From G963662605 sp963662605 (GTDB lineage Bacteria > Bacteroidota > Ignavibacteria > Ignavibacteriales > Ignavibacteriaceae), in NCBI GenBank assembly GCA_963662605.1, contig OY759785.1, positions 310,001 to 374,000 on the forward strand: 64,000 bases of DNA, read 5' to 3'. Under the pieces are notes generated by a model. That model did not search any database, was not told the DNA's origin, and saw only the letters and a list, made by a program, of their open reading frames with translations. Made by a program: the position numbers and the translations under genes. Positions 44,552 through 53,008 of the stretch are shown here, one piece after another. Numbering within the stretch: the stretch's first letter is position 1; every line of letters begins with the position of its first letter.

Positions 44552-44620
44552 TGCCCGTAGCTCTGTTGGTTTAAATATTAACCCTCTAAGTTGTAGGTTG
44601 TCCCAGTGGGACAGGGCGTA
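44552..44620 (+). pseudogene. Decayed tRNA-Arg copy with T arm replaced by a hairpin
   Basis: TAGCTC near the start, CTCTAAG-TTGTAGGT in the anticodon arm and CAGGGCGTA at the end match the intact tRNA-Arg just upstream. The D arm is lost, the acceptor stem is broken and the T arm is replaced by TGTCCC-AGT-GGGACA. Not functional. Confidence 0.65.
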
Positions 44621-44699
44621 CGAATAATTCCGAATTGTTAATTCTGAATTATAAATTTTTCATATATTTGTTGCTTCAAAAACGACAAATACTATAGAC

Positions 44700-44771
44700 G
44701 GCCCCATCGTCTAGTGGTTAGGACATAGCCCTTTCACGGCTGTAACAGGGGTTCAAATCCCCTTGGGGTCA
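44700..44771 (+). tRNA. tRNA-Glu (TTC)
   Basis: Acceptor GGCCCCA pairs with TGGGGTC. The anticodon stem AGCC/GGCT holds loop CTTTCAC with anticodon TTC. T arm GGGGTTCAAATCCCC. Its 3' half and terminator are copied in decayed form at 47685-47752. Confidence 0.95.
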
Positions 44772-44772
44772 C

Positions 44773-44802
44773 AAGGCTTACAGAAATGTAAGCCTTTTTT
44801 GT
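44773..44802 (+). terminator. Terminator of the tRNA run
   Basis: AAGGCTTAC (44773-44781) and GTAAGCCTT (44788-44796) pair perfectly around AGAAAT, followed by a T-run. Confidence 0.9.
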
Positions 44803-45042
44803 TTTAACTAACTTTGGTTAAGAATGACGACTGTTTTTAAAAGGTGAGTCAAACTAGCATCCACTATTTATATTAGATTCGCAAATCCATCAATATAGTG
44901 TCACGCCGGACAGAGTATTTTTGCAGATTAAAATACATTGCTCACCCAATAAAAAATGTTATTTTTCAGAACGATAATCATAGATTTGCTTTGTATCACC
45001 AAGTTTACATTTCAATTAATAAACTAAATTCACAGAAAAATT

Positions 45043-45993
45043 ATGAAGTCAATAGCCCACCCATTTGAACGAATCTTATCTGTTTCATCCGCGGAAATTG
45101 AACTTGAATTAAGAGGCATTACCGAAATATCTTGGGCAGATTTTTTGTTAAACCCCAGACGTCTGCGGGGCAGCGACTTTTTAATGAGATGGTCTCAGGG
45201 GGTTTGGAGTGAAAAGCGATTAATTGAAGCTACAAACAACACGAATAGATTTTATGCTATTGCCTATGGACCAAGTGGTACTGCACCCACAGGCGATGTT
45301 CGGGCATTCGAACTTTATTTTGAACGTTTAGAGGCGGCGGGGCTTGGTAATGTTAAGCGCCCTGATCTTTTGGTTTTTAAACATGATGATAAATCATTTG
45401 TTGACGGTTTTGTAAACAGTATTGGTGGAGAAGGAGAATTACCTTTCCTTACCGAAGATTTGTTGCTCCCTCTCTTACAGAAGGCAATCGCCGCCATCGA
45501 ATGCGAGAACTCTCTTTGGATTGCCGAAAAAATGCCAAATTTTCAAACTCCAATGAAAGCGCAAAAACGGCTTGGCGGTAAATTGGGTCTACCAAAGGCG
45601 GCTGTATTGCCTACAGTAATTATAAAAGATGAAGATTTTATACCATTGCGAAGATGGCAACATGAGAACAAGGTTCCGATTCATGTTTGGCACGTTTTCT
45701 ATGATAGGGCATATGGATTGTCATTTAATGAAGCGGAGCGGTTGATTAACGAAGGATTTATACAACCCACCGAGCAAGTTTTTCAAGCACCAGGCGGGGC
45801 GACTACAAAAAAAGCGATCTTTAAATTTTACTACCACTATGCATATCCGCTGGGCGTTGCTATTGAAAGCCCGCAACTGACCCCGGCTTTCATTGAAGAC
45901 AAAAATGGGCACATCTTACCATATGTAAAATTTAATGGCGGTGCGTTAGAAATTTCATCTGAAGCGATTGATATATTGAGTGATCTGGAATGA
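45043..45993 (+). CDS. Type II restriction endonuclease, possibly AccI-like
   Basis: 316 residues; the ribosome binding site is weak. The role comes first from the partner: the next gene, overlapping by 4 bases (ATGA), is an N6-adenine methyltransferase. A PD-(D/E)xK-like stretch is visible in FELYFERLEAAG followed by VKRPDLLVF. The motif HVWHVFYDRAYGLS recalls the AccI endonuclease family (GT/MKAC), but I cannot confirm that without a search; the recognition site is therefore open. The gene starts about 270 bases after tRNA-Glu and appears to be imported. Confidence 0.75.
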   Translation: MKSIAHPFERILSVSSAEIELELRGITEISWADFLLNPRRLRGSDFLMRWSQGVWSEKRLIEATNNTNRFYAIAYGPSGTAPTGDVRAFELYFERLEAAGLGNVKRPDLLVFKHDDKSFVDGFVNSIGGEGELPFLTEDLLLPLLQKAIAAIECENSLWIAEKMPNFQTPMKAQKRLGGKLGLPKAAVLPTVIIKDEDFIPLRRWQHENKVPIHVWHVFYDRAYGLSFNEAERLINEGFIQPTEQVFQAPGGATTKKAIFKFYYHYAYPLGVAIESPQLTPAFIEDKNGHILPYVKFNGGALEISSEAIDILSDLE

Positions 45994-47546
45994 ATAAGCT
46001 AAACTCAAAGCAGAAATTGCCTAATAATCGAGACGACAGAGAAACTCTTCGCAATAAAGGACAGTTTTGGACACCTGACTGGATTGCAGAGGCGATGATT
46101 GCATATGTTACGGAAGATAATGATGTTGTCTTTGATCCAGCCACGGGAAGGGGCGTGTTTTTTAAGGCGCTGTTGAAGATAAACAAAAAGAATACAAAGT
46201 TTTTTGGCCTTGATATAGATGAAGAGGTCTTATCAGATGAAATTTATAATAATAATAAGTGTCTCGTTGAAAAAAAAGACTTTATCAAAACACCGCCTAA
46301 CAGAAAATTCAAGGCGATCGTCGCAAATCCACCGTATATCAGACACCATAGATTAGACCCAGAGACAAAGCTTATTCTCCGACAACTGTCCACGGAAATA
46401 GTAGGAGAACCAATTGATGGTCGGGCAGGTTATCATATCTACTTTTTAATTCAAGCACTAAATCTTTTAGAAAAAAACGGAAGACTTGCTTTTATTATGC
46501 CCGCGGACACTTGTGAGGGCAGGTTCTCACAAACCTTGTGGCGTTGGATCTCAAAAAACTTTTGCATCGAGGGAGTAATTACCTTTGATGAAGTAGCAAC
46601 ACCCTTTCCAAATATTGACACCAATGCAATTATTTTTTTAATTAAAAATTCAAAGCCACAAGAATTTCTTCATTGGGTAAAAGTTAAAAGGGGCTGCACT
46701 TCCGATTTGTTTGATTTCATTTCCTCAAATTTTTCAAAAAGGAAATCAACTACGTTGGAAATATTCAATAGAAAATTAGTGGAGGGACTACAAACAGGTT
46801 TATCACGCCCACCGCAAACTCACGAAGGCTTTAAATTCTACTTAAATGACTTTGCCACTGTTATAAGAGGGATTGCCACAGGTTCGAATGAGTTTTTCTT
46901 TTTGACTGCCAAACAGATAAAAGAACTTGGATTACCTAAAGAATATTTTAAAAGAGCAATTGGAAGAACCAGGGATATAACTGGAGGTGCGTTAACATTA
47001 AAAGACTTGGATTTATTAGAAAAGAATAATCGCCCAACTTATTTATTGGATATCCAGGAATCAGCAAACCAGTTAAGGCCTGTACAAGTCTATTTGAAGT
47101 TAGGTGAAAAAATGGGTTTGCCCGATCGTTCCCTTATTCGCCAGCGCAACCCGTGGTATAAAATGGAACAAAGAAAGGTTCCTCAATTATTATTTGCATA
47201 TCTTGGCCGACGGAATGCTAGGTTCATTAAGAATCAAGCAGGAGTATTACCTTTAACAGGTTTTCTTTGTGTTTATACTATGTATAATGATAAAGAATAT
47301 ATCGAAAACCTTTGGCAAGCACTAAATCACCCTGATACACTAGAAAATCTAAAGCTTGTTGGAAAGAGCTATGGGTCGGGGGCAATAAAAGTTGAGCCCG
47401 GGAATCTAAACAAGCTTCCGATTCCAGAGCATATTGTTACAAGCTTTAATCTAATACGTCCACATATCGACAAAAATGGACAGTTTGAAATTTTTAGAGA
47501 ACCCCGAAAGAAGTACTTAGCTGCTCCAAAAAAACAAAGCAATTAG
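45990..47546 (+). CDS. Type II N6-adenine DNA methyltransferase (gamma class)
   Basis: 518 residues. Motif X/N-terminal region GQFWTPDWIAEAM, SAM motif I VVFDPATGRGVF, and the catalytic NPPY in VANPPYIRHHRLD mark a gamma-class adenine methylase of the TaqI kind. The C-terminal half (about 280-518) is the target-recognition domain, with LIRQRNPWYKM. It protects the host from the upstream endonuclease. Overlap of 4 bases with that gene indicates coupled translation. Confidence 0.92.
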   Translation: MNKLNSKQKLPNNRDDRETLRNKGQFWTPDWIAEAMIAYVTEDNDVVFDPATGRGVFFKALLKINKKNTKFFGLDIDEEVLSDEIYNNNKCLVEKKDFIKTPPNRKFKAIVANPPYIRHHRLDPETKLILRQLSTEIVGEPIDGRAGYHIYFLIQALNLLEKNGRLAFIMPADTCEGRFSQTLWRWISKNFCIEGVITFDEVATPFPNIDTNAIIFLIKNSKPQEFLHWVKVKRGCTSDLFDFISSNFSKRKSTTLEIFNRKLVEGLQTGLSRPPQTHEGFKFYLNDFATVIRGIATGSNEFFFLTAKQIKELGLPKEYFKRAIGRTRDITGGALTLKDLDLLEKNNRPTYLLDIQESANQLRPVQVYLKLGEKMGLPDRSLIRQRNPWYKMEQRKVPQLLFAYLGRRNARFIKNQAGVLPLTGFLCVYTMYNDKEYIENLWQALNHPDTLENLKLVGKSYGSGAIKVEPGNLNKLPIPEHIVTSFNLIRPHIDKNGQFEIFREPRKKYLAAPKKQSN

Positions 47547-47684
47547 GTCATACAGCCAACCTTAATATATGGACTCTGGAAGCATAAAATTGACCATTCG
47601 ACGACACTCAAGGCAAATGCGAAATATTACATTCGTCGTAAAAAGAGAATTAGCTTTCATATAACAACTGGCATGGCTTTGCCA

Positions 47685-47752
47685 AAATCCCCCTCGTCCG
47701 CCATCGGCGGATTGGGGTCGCTTTGGAGCTCACAGAAATGTGAGCCTTTTTA
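47685..47752 (+). pseudogene. Decayed copy of tRNA-Glu 3' end and its terminator
   Basis: AAATCCCC (47685-47692) and TTGGGGTC (47712-47719) equal the T-stem/acceptor junction of tRNA-Glu, where they are contiguous. Here they are split by a 19-base insert with the hairpin TCCGCC-ATC-GGCGGA. Downstream, GCTCAC-AGAAAT-GTGAGC plus a T-run (47728-47750) matches the tRNA-Glu terminator GCTTAC-AGAAAT-GTAAGC with a compensatory base-pair change. This supports true homology and marks a possible right boundary of the restriction-modification islet. Confidence 0.65.
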
Positions 47753-47762
47753 TTTCAATTTA

Positions 47763-47853
47763 ACACCCCTTCACAGCCTGCCCCGATTCCCTATCGGGAG
47801 CGGTAACCCTCGCGCGGCGGGCAGGGGTTCTTCGCAGAATCTCCATTGGAGTC
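47763..47853 (+). pseudogene. Possible second tRNA-Glu remnant split by hairpin inserts
   Basis: Pieces in the order of tRNA-Glu can be read: CCTTCACAGC (anticodon arm), TAAC, AGGGGTTC (T arm) and AATCTCCATTGGAGTC (for AATCCCCTTGGGGTC, with paired changes). Between them lie GC-rich inserts such as CCCCGATTCCCTATCGGGA. The similarity is suggestive, not certain. With the copy at 47685 and a small repeat at 47872, this accounts for most of the 47547-47938 gap, where no gene is seen. Confidence 0.35.
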
Positions 47854-47938
47854 TGCGATCTCCGGATGCCAGCAGTATGGTACTGCCAAAATCTCATCCC
47901 CTAATACCAATATATACCTCGTGCGATACTCCGACTCT

Positions 47939-49216
47939 CTAATTTTCGAGTAACCAAAGCCACAAGGGTGCGACATGTATTGTTTTATCTCCAATTACAG
48001 TTTTTTCTTGTTGATTTTCCGTCAGGATGTAACCCTCTTTCATTTTGAATCTCTGAAGCGCTTCAAGCAGCCCGGTTATCTCACGCTCCTTATTGCCACT
48101 ATCCAATTTCAAGGTTACCTGCATAATACTGTGAATTTTGTCATTCTTCTGGTTGATAAAATCGCACTCATTTTTACCCTGAAAATAGTATGATTTTATG
48201 TTCCGCTGTTTTAATTCCATAAAAACAAGATTTTCAAACAGATGTCCTCTGTCTTCACTGAATTTATAAGACGCGGCATTTGCAAGTCCGTTATCAATAC
48301 AATAAACTTTTTTGTCATTCATGGTTTGCACGGACAGAGATTCCGAAAACATATTCACCACAAACAACAGATAGCTATCCTCCGCATATCTAAAAAAATC
48401 ATATATGGAGTTTTTCGCAATTTTTACACCCTGCGATTTCAATTCATTGAATATTTTATTAAATGATATTTTTGTGCCGACATTCCCGATGTTTTTCTTA
48501 ATAAAATACCGCAGCGCCGAAATGTTTGTCACTTCGTACCGCTCTACAATATCACGATAGATCATTGTATCCACATATGATTGCAGCGTTCTGGTTCTTA
48601 AATCATCCGAGTAGTTGATACATTCGGGAAACCCACCGTTTTTAAAAAATCGGTTGAATTCTCTTCTTAATCGTGCTCTTCCTTTCGTTGAATCTTTGTC
48701 CGCTCCATTGACGCGAGCAAAAGACAAATACTCCCGGAATGAGAGCGGCAAAAGCTCATACGATAAGGCGCGTCCTCGCAATGTGGTGGCTATTTCATTG
48801 CTTAGCATTTTTGACGATGACCCCGTGATAAAAATATTCTTTGTGACTGTGTCATATATTCTTCTTACAAACTTCTCCCATCCCGCAACATTCTGTATCT
48901 CGTCAAAGAAGAAATACGGTGCATGTGCGGCATTGGGATATAATTCATAATAAGCGTCAAGAATAGACTGCAAGTCCTTTACGTCATTGCTAATGCGCTC
49001 ATCCTCAAAATTGACGTATATGATTTCTTCTTTGGAAATTTTATTCCGCAATTCCCCGATTAGCTGAAATAGATAATACGTTTTACCGGCACGACGCGGA
49101 CCGATTATCGCGATGATTTTTCCGGAATTGATTGGAGCTTGCATTTCCCGCTTATTAAGTTCGGGCAATTTCCCGGAATGAAAGTCTTTTATTATTGTTT
49201 TATACGCAGACAGCAT
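47939..49216 (-). CDS. AAA-type ATPase with DUF4143 domain
   Basis: 425 residues. Walker A is GPRRAGKT (39-46), Walker B YFFFDEIQNV, and a sensor-like ITGSSSKML follows. The C-terminal DUF4143 region has a PD-(D/E)xK-like pattern: ENLVFMELKQR, ECDFI and IMQVTLKL. This family is common as stand-alone mobile-type genes in bacteria and archaea; its role is not known, though defence or toxin-type functions have been proposed. It lies just beyond the tRNA-remnant boundary and is transcribed toward it. Confidence 0.9.
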   Translation of the reverse strand: MLSAYKTIIKDFHSGKLPELNKREMQAPINSGKIIAIIGPRRAGKTYYLFQLIGELRNKISKEEIIYVNFEDERISNDVKDLQSILDAYYELYPNAAHAPYFFFDEIQNVAGWEKFVRRIYDTVTKNIFITGSSSKMLSNEIATTLRGRALSYELLPLSFREYLSFARVNGADKDSTKGRARLRREFNRFFKNGGFPECINYSDDLRTRTLQSYVDTMIYRDIVERYEVTNISALRYFIKKNIGNVGTKISFNKIFNELKSQGVKIAKNSIYDFFRYAEDSYLLFVVNMFSESLSVQTMNDKKVYCIDNGLANAASYKFSEDRGHLFENLVFMELKQRNIKSYYFQGKNECDFINQKNDKIHSIMQVTLKLDSGNKEREITGLLEALQRFKMKEGYILTENQQEKTVIGDKTIHVAPLWLWLLEN

Positions 49217-49569
49217 AGTGGTGCTTTCTTTTTATGCAAATTAGCACTTTCTTTATTAAAAAGAAAGTATTTGCCATATCTTTCTTTATGATAAGGAAGC
49301 TTGCATATTTAATCAAAACAACTCAACTGTACCTCGCGGATACCAGAGGCATGGCTTTGCCATAATCTTCTTTGCCGAATGCCGCAGTACGGTACGCCTA
49401 ACGCTAACAATTAATCGCCATCACGGAAAACTTACCTGAAATTGATTAACTTATTTTTTCATGAACTTTATATTACCGGAAATAGTTGTAGTGGTAATAA
49501 TAGGCAGCATTATCAGGTTATGAAACCATTGAATATATTTTAGCATTAATAAAAGAAAGCTATACCAAA
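49217..49569. other. Gap: repeat-bearing intergenic region
   Basis: A word GGCATGGCTTTGCC at 49348-49361 is shared exactly with 47670-47683 and loosely with 47872-47887. Near the ATPase start a 14-base word GTGCTTTCTTTTTA is partly repeated. No gene or RNA is seen. Confidence 0.5.
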
Positions 49570-50007
49570 ATGCCACAAATTAATCCCCACATTAATTTCA
49601 ACGGGAATGCCGAAGAAGCGTTTAGTTTTTATAAATCGGTTTTTGGAGGAGAGCTCTCAACAATTGTGCGCTTCAAAGACATTGCAAGTCCTGAAATCCC
49701 GATAGCTGAACATGAGGCAAATAAAATAATGCACATCGCTTTACCGATCGGGAAAAATATTTTAATGGGAAATGACGTTCCCGAGAGCATGGGACCGACA
49801 AATGAAAACGAAAACAGAAGTAAAATTGCAATAAGCACAGATAGCAGAGAAGAAGCAGACAAATTATTTAATGGTCTTTCTGCCGGTGGACAGATTGAAG
49901 TGCCGATGGCAGACAGCCCCTGGGGTTCTTATTTTGGTATGTTTAGAGACAAGTATGGGATTGAATGGATGATAGATTTCGATCCAAAATATACCGGGAA
50001 ATTTTAA
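49570..50007 (+). CDS. VOC-family protein (PhnB/glyoxalase-like)
   Basis: 145 residues. One double betaalphabetabetabeta module of the PhnB type: INFNGNAEEAFSFYKSVFGGE at the start (quoted in part as NGNAEEAFSFYKSVFGG), HIALPIGKNILMGND in the middle and DKYGIEWMIDFDPKY at the end. Members bind a divalent metal and act on or bind small molecules, including antibiotics; function here is unknown. Single gene. Confidence 0.9.
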   Translation: MPQINPHINFNGNAEEAFSFYKSVFGGELSTIVRFKDIASPEIPIAEHEANKIMHIALPIGKNILMGNDVPESMGPTNENENRSKIAISTDSREEADKLFNGLSAGGQIEVPMADSPWGSYFGMFRDKYGIEWMIDFDPKYTGKF

Positions 50008-50145
50008 CTATAGAGGAATAAATTATTTACGGCATCAACATATTCATGTCATTGTGCCGAAAAATTAATTTTCTTAAGTTGATGCCGCGTACTATTGCTG
50101 ACTTTTAAAGTTCGACGCATTTTTCGAATTACATGAAGGATCTCG

Positions 50146-51606
50146 ATGAGCAAATTATTAGCCACTATAGCATTGTTTGCATTACTGTGCCATTCAGGTT
50201 TGGGTCAACCACATAGCGACAGCCGGACAATCAAACGGATTGAATCCTATCTTGATAAAATGGAAAGCCTTGGTTTTTCGGGAAGTATTCTGGTCGGGCT
50301 GCCTGACGGTAATGTGCTTTCGAGCGGATATGGATACAGGGACATCAACCGAAAAATTAAAAACACTCCCACCACAATTTTCGACATTGGTTCGGTTACA
50401 AAACAATTTACCGCAGCCGCAATTTTAAAATTGGAAATGCAGGGAAAACTCTCCACCGGCGATACCATTACCAAGTACTTTAAGAATGTACCCAAAGGCA
50501 AATCAACTATTACCATACACGATTTACTGAGGCACCGGTCGGGACTGCCAAGCGTAGTGGGCGGCGACTATGATGCAATAACCGCAAGCGCATTTATTGA
50601 CTCTGTTTTTAACGCGCCCCTGCAATTTGAAACCGGAACAAAATTTTCTTACTCGAATATCGGCTTCAGTCTTTTAGCTTTAATCATAGAGAGAGTCTCC
50701 GGACAGGCCTACGAAGAGTATCTATATGAAAACCTTTGGAAACCCGCACACATGGAGCAGACCGGTTACAGCAGGCCGAAGTTTGACACCGCGTTGATTG
50801 CAACAGGTTACCATAGAGATGACCGGGTATGGGGCAAGCCGATTGAAAAAGCGTGGAACGGTAATGCTCCGTTCTGGCATTTAAAAGGAAACGGCGGCAT
50901 ACTTTCGACAATCGGAGATCTGTACAAGTGGAACACCGCGCTCCGGAGCGACAAAATTCTATCCAAAGAGGCGGAAGAAAAATTGTATCATCCGAAATTA
51001 CGGCCAAACGAAAGCGAATCTTCCTATTATGCTTACGGCTGGGATGTTTTGAGAACAAATAGAAATACACTCCACATACTGCATAACGGATCCAACGGTA
51101 TTTTTTACGCTGACTTTCATAGATATATTGATGAAGGGATAACAATCATCATGTTATCAAACAAGGCTCAGCGATATTTTGAGGGAATTAACTTCGAAAT
51201 TGCAAAAATGATGTTTGACTCCTCGTACGAACCGACAATTCCGATTCCGGATAATCCGGCAAATCTATCATTTACGGAGAACATCATTGCCGTTACTTTA
51301 GAACACGGACTTGACGCCGGCATTGAAGCGCTGAAAAAGAAAGATAGCGCAATAGGGCTGCTTGAAGACATCGTAAATGTAAAAGGATATGATTTGCTCG
51401 GTGAAAAGAAGTTCGAGCAGTCCATTAACGTATTTGCGCTTAATGTGTATGCCTTTCCTCAATCGGCAAATGCGTATGACAGCTACGCGGAAGCATACTT
51501 GAACAGCGGCAACAAGGAATTGGCGATTAAGTATTATACAAAGAGCCTGGAATTAAATCCAGAAAGCGAAAACGCCAAAGAAATGCTGAAAAAACTCGGA
51601 CAATAG
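50146..51606 (+). CDS. Secreted serine hydrolase (class C beta-lactamase/DD-peptidase fold) with C-terminal TPR
   Basis: 486 residues, ATG with AAGGA six bases upstream. The signal peptide ends at GLGQ. The catalytic SxxK is S83-V-T-K86 (FDIGSVTKQFTAA) and the second motif Y169-S-N171 (FSYSNIGFSLL). A HNGSNGIF segment near residue 310 is at the place of the third motif (HxG type). After about residue 400 comes a helical region with one or two TPR units (ANAYDSYAEAYLNSGN). Could be an esterase, D-aminopeptidase or DD-peptidase; it is not evidence of drug resistance. Confidence 0.9.
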   Translation: MSKLLATIALFALLCHSGLGQPHSDSRTIKRIESYLDKMESLGFSGSILVGLPDGNVLSSGYGYRDINRKIKNTPTTIFDIGSVTKQFTAAAILKLEMQGKLSTGDTITKYFKNVPKGKSTITIHDLLRHRSGLPSVVGGDYDAITASAFIDSVFNAPLQFETGTKFSYSNIGFSLLALIIERVSGQAYEEYLYENLWKPAHMEQTGYSRPKFDTALIATGYHRDDRVWGKPIEKAWNGNAPFWHLKGNGGILSTIGDLYKWNTALRSDKILSKEAEEKLYHPKLRPNESESSYYAYGWDVLRTNRNTLHILHNGSNGIFYADFHRYIDEGITIIMLSNKAQRYFEGINFEIAKMMFDSSYEPTIPIPDNPANLSFTENIIAVTLEHGLDAGIEALKKKDSAIGLLEDIVNVKGYDLLGEKKFEQSINVFALNVYAFPQSANAYDSYAEAYLNSGNKELAIKYYTKSLELNPESENAKEMLKKLGQ

Positions 51607-51739
51607 AAATTTCTTAATTATTTTTTCAGTGAAATAACGCGTTTGGAAAACTTTAGAACTTCGAACCTCGATTGCGCGCAAGAATACATTTAAGAATTAT
51701 CAAACAATATTGCATTATATTTAAACATTTACTATATTG

Positions 51740-51770
51740 TAACCATGTATAATGTTGAGTAATATGGTTA
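51740..51770 (+). promoter_or_regulatory. Candidate promoter and operator of the m5C methyltransferase
   Basis: TAACCAT (51740-51746) and ATGGTTA (51764-51770) are perfect inverted repeats around a consensus -10 box TATAAT (51748-51753). A transcript from this box would start about 51760, a few bases from the ATGs at 51764 and 51770. The methyltransferase has an N-terminal helix-turn-helix, so binding to this site and self-repression is a natural guess. Confidence 0.5.
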
Positions 51771-53008
51771 TGAAAAAATATTTAACGCTCTCGGAGACAT
51801 CTGAGTTAATAGGTAAAAGTAAAGAAACCCTGAGAAGATGGGACAGAAGCGGGCAATTTCCCGCAATACGCGAGCCATTAAGCAATTATAGGGTTTATAG
51901 CAAACAGCAAATTGAAACCTTTTTCCCCGGGCTTTTAGACAATAGTCAAGATGAAGTTGATTCAAATAATGTCGTACCTGACAACGAATACACCGTTATA
52001 GAGCTTTTTGCCGGAGGCGGTGGGCTGGCGGTAGGCATGGAGCTTGCCGGACTCAAGTGCGTTGCGTTAAATGAAATTGATAAATGGGCATGTGAAACGT
52101 TGCGTAGAAATCGTCCAAATTGGGAAGTTCTTGAAGGCGATATTAGCAACTTTAGTTTCAAGAAATATTTAAATAAAGTTGATTTGGTTACGGGGGGCTT
52201 TCCCTGCCAGGCTTTCAGTTACGCAGGAAAAAGGCTTGGTTTGGCAGATGCCAGAGGAACTCTTTTTTACGAGTTTGCCAGAGTCGTACAAGAAGTAAAG
52301 CCAATAATGTGTATCGGTGAAAATGTCCGCGGACTATTAAATCACGACAATGGGAAGACGCTACAGGGAATGATTTCCATATTAGATGAAGTTGGCTACA
52401 ATGTTGCTCCCGTGCAAATACTGAAAGCCATTAACTTCAGAGTACCCCAAAAAAGGGAGCGATTAATTTTAGTAGGCATACGAAAAGATATTGATATTAA
52501 ATTCGAATATCCAAAACCTTATAATAAAGTTTATACTTTAAAAGATGCCTTAAAAAAAGGTGTACTATTTAACTCAAATGTCCCGAAATCTCCCGGAGCA
52601 AAATATCCTGCGAAAAAGAAATCCGTGCTTGATTTAGTTCCCCCAAAGGGCTACTGGAGGGATTTGCCAATTGGAATTCAAAAAGATTTCATGGGTGGAA
52701 GCTACCATTTGGGAGGAGGTAAAACAGGGATGGCCAGAAGAATCGGATGGGATGAACCATGCCTAACCCTAACTTGCAGCCCGGCACAAAAGCAAACCGA
52801 AAGATGTCATCCTGATGAGACGCGCCCATTTACGGTCAGGGAATACGCACGAATTCAAACCTTTCCGGATAGCTGGGAATTTTCCGGCTCGCTTGCACAC
52901 CAATACAAACAAATTGGCAATGCCGTCCCGGTTAATTTAGCACGTGAAGTTGGTTTTTCGGTTGTGAATTTTCTAAATCGCTATTACAGCTTATCAAAGT
53001 CTGTGTAA
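51770..53008 (+). CDS. DNA cytosine-C5 methyltransferase with N-terminal helix-turn-helix
   Basis: 412 residues from the ATG at 51770; ATGs at 51764 and 51752 are alternatives, but 51752 overlaps the TATAAT box. Residues 5-50 form a MerR-like helix-turn-helix (LTLSETSELIGKSKETLRRW). Then the C5-methylase core: motif I ELFAGGGGLAVGM, catalytic C146 in TGGFPCQAFS, motif VI GENVRGLL, motif VIII QKRERLILVGI and motif X YKQIGNAVPVNLA. The partner endonuclease is Eco47II-like, which points to GGNCC. The 3' ends overlap by 25 bases in convergent orientation. Confidence 0.94.
   Translation: MKKYLTLSETSELIGKSKETLRRWDRSGQFPAIREPLSNYRVYSKQQIETFFPGLLDNSQDEVDSNNVVPDNEYTVIELFAGGGGLAVGMELAGLKCVALNEIDKWACETLRRNRPNWEVLEGDISNFSFKKYLNKVDLVTGGFPCQAFSYAGKRLGLADARGTLFYEFARVVQEVKPIMCIGENVRGLLNHDNGKTLQGMISILDEVGYNVAPVQILKAINFRVPQKRERLILVGIRKDIDIKFEYPKPYNKVYTLKDALKKGVLFNSNVPKSPGAKYPAKKKSVLDLVPPKGYWRDLPIGIQKDFMGGSYHLGGGKTGMARRIGWDEPCLTLTCSPAQKQTERCHPDETRPFTVREYARIQTFPDSWEFSGSLAHQYKQIGNAVPVNLAREVGFSVVNFLNRYYSLSKSV

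Noticed and set aside
44251..44620. CRISPR-like array from the repeated hairpins and tRNA copies
   Set aside because: Units differ in sequence and spacing and match tRNA genes; no cas genes are in the window.
47673..47942. 89-codon frame across the tRNA-Glu remnants
   Set aside because: It consists of repeat and tRNA-like sequence with no coding character.
50146..51606. Antibiotic-resistance beta-lactamase
   Set aside because: Only the general class C/DD-peptidase fold is visible, with a TPR tail; such proteins are mostly esterases or peptidases.
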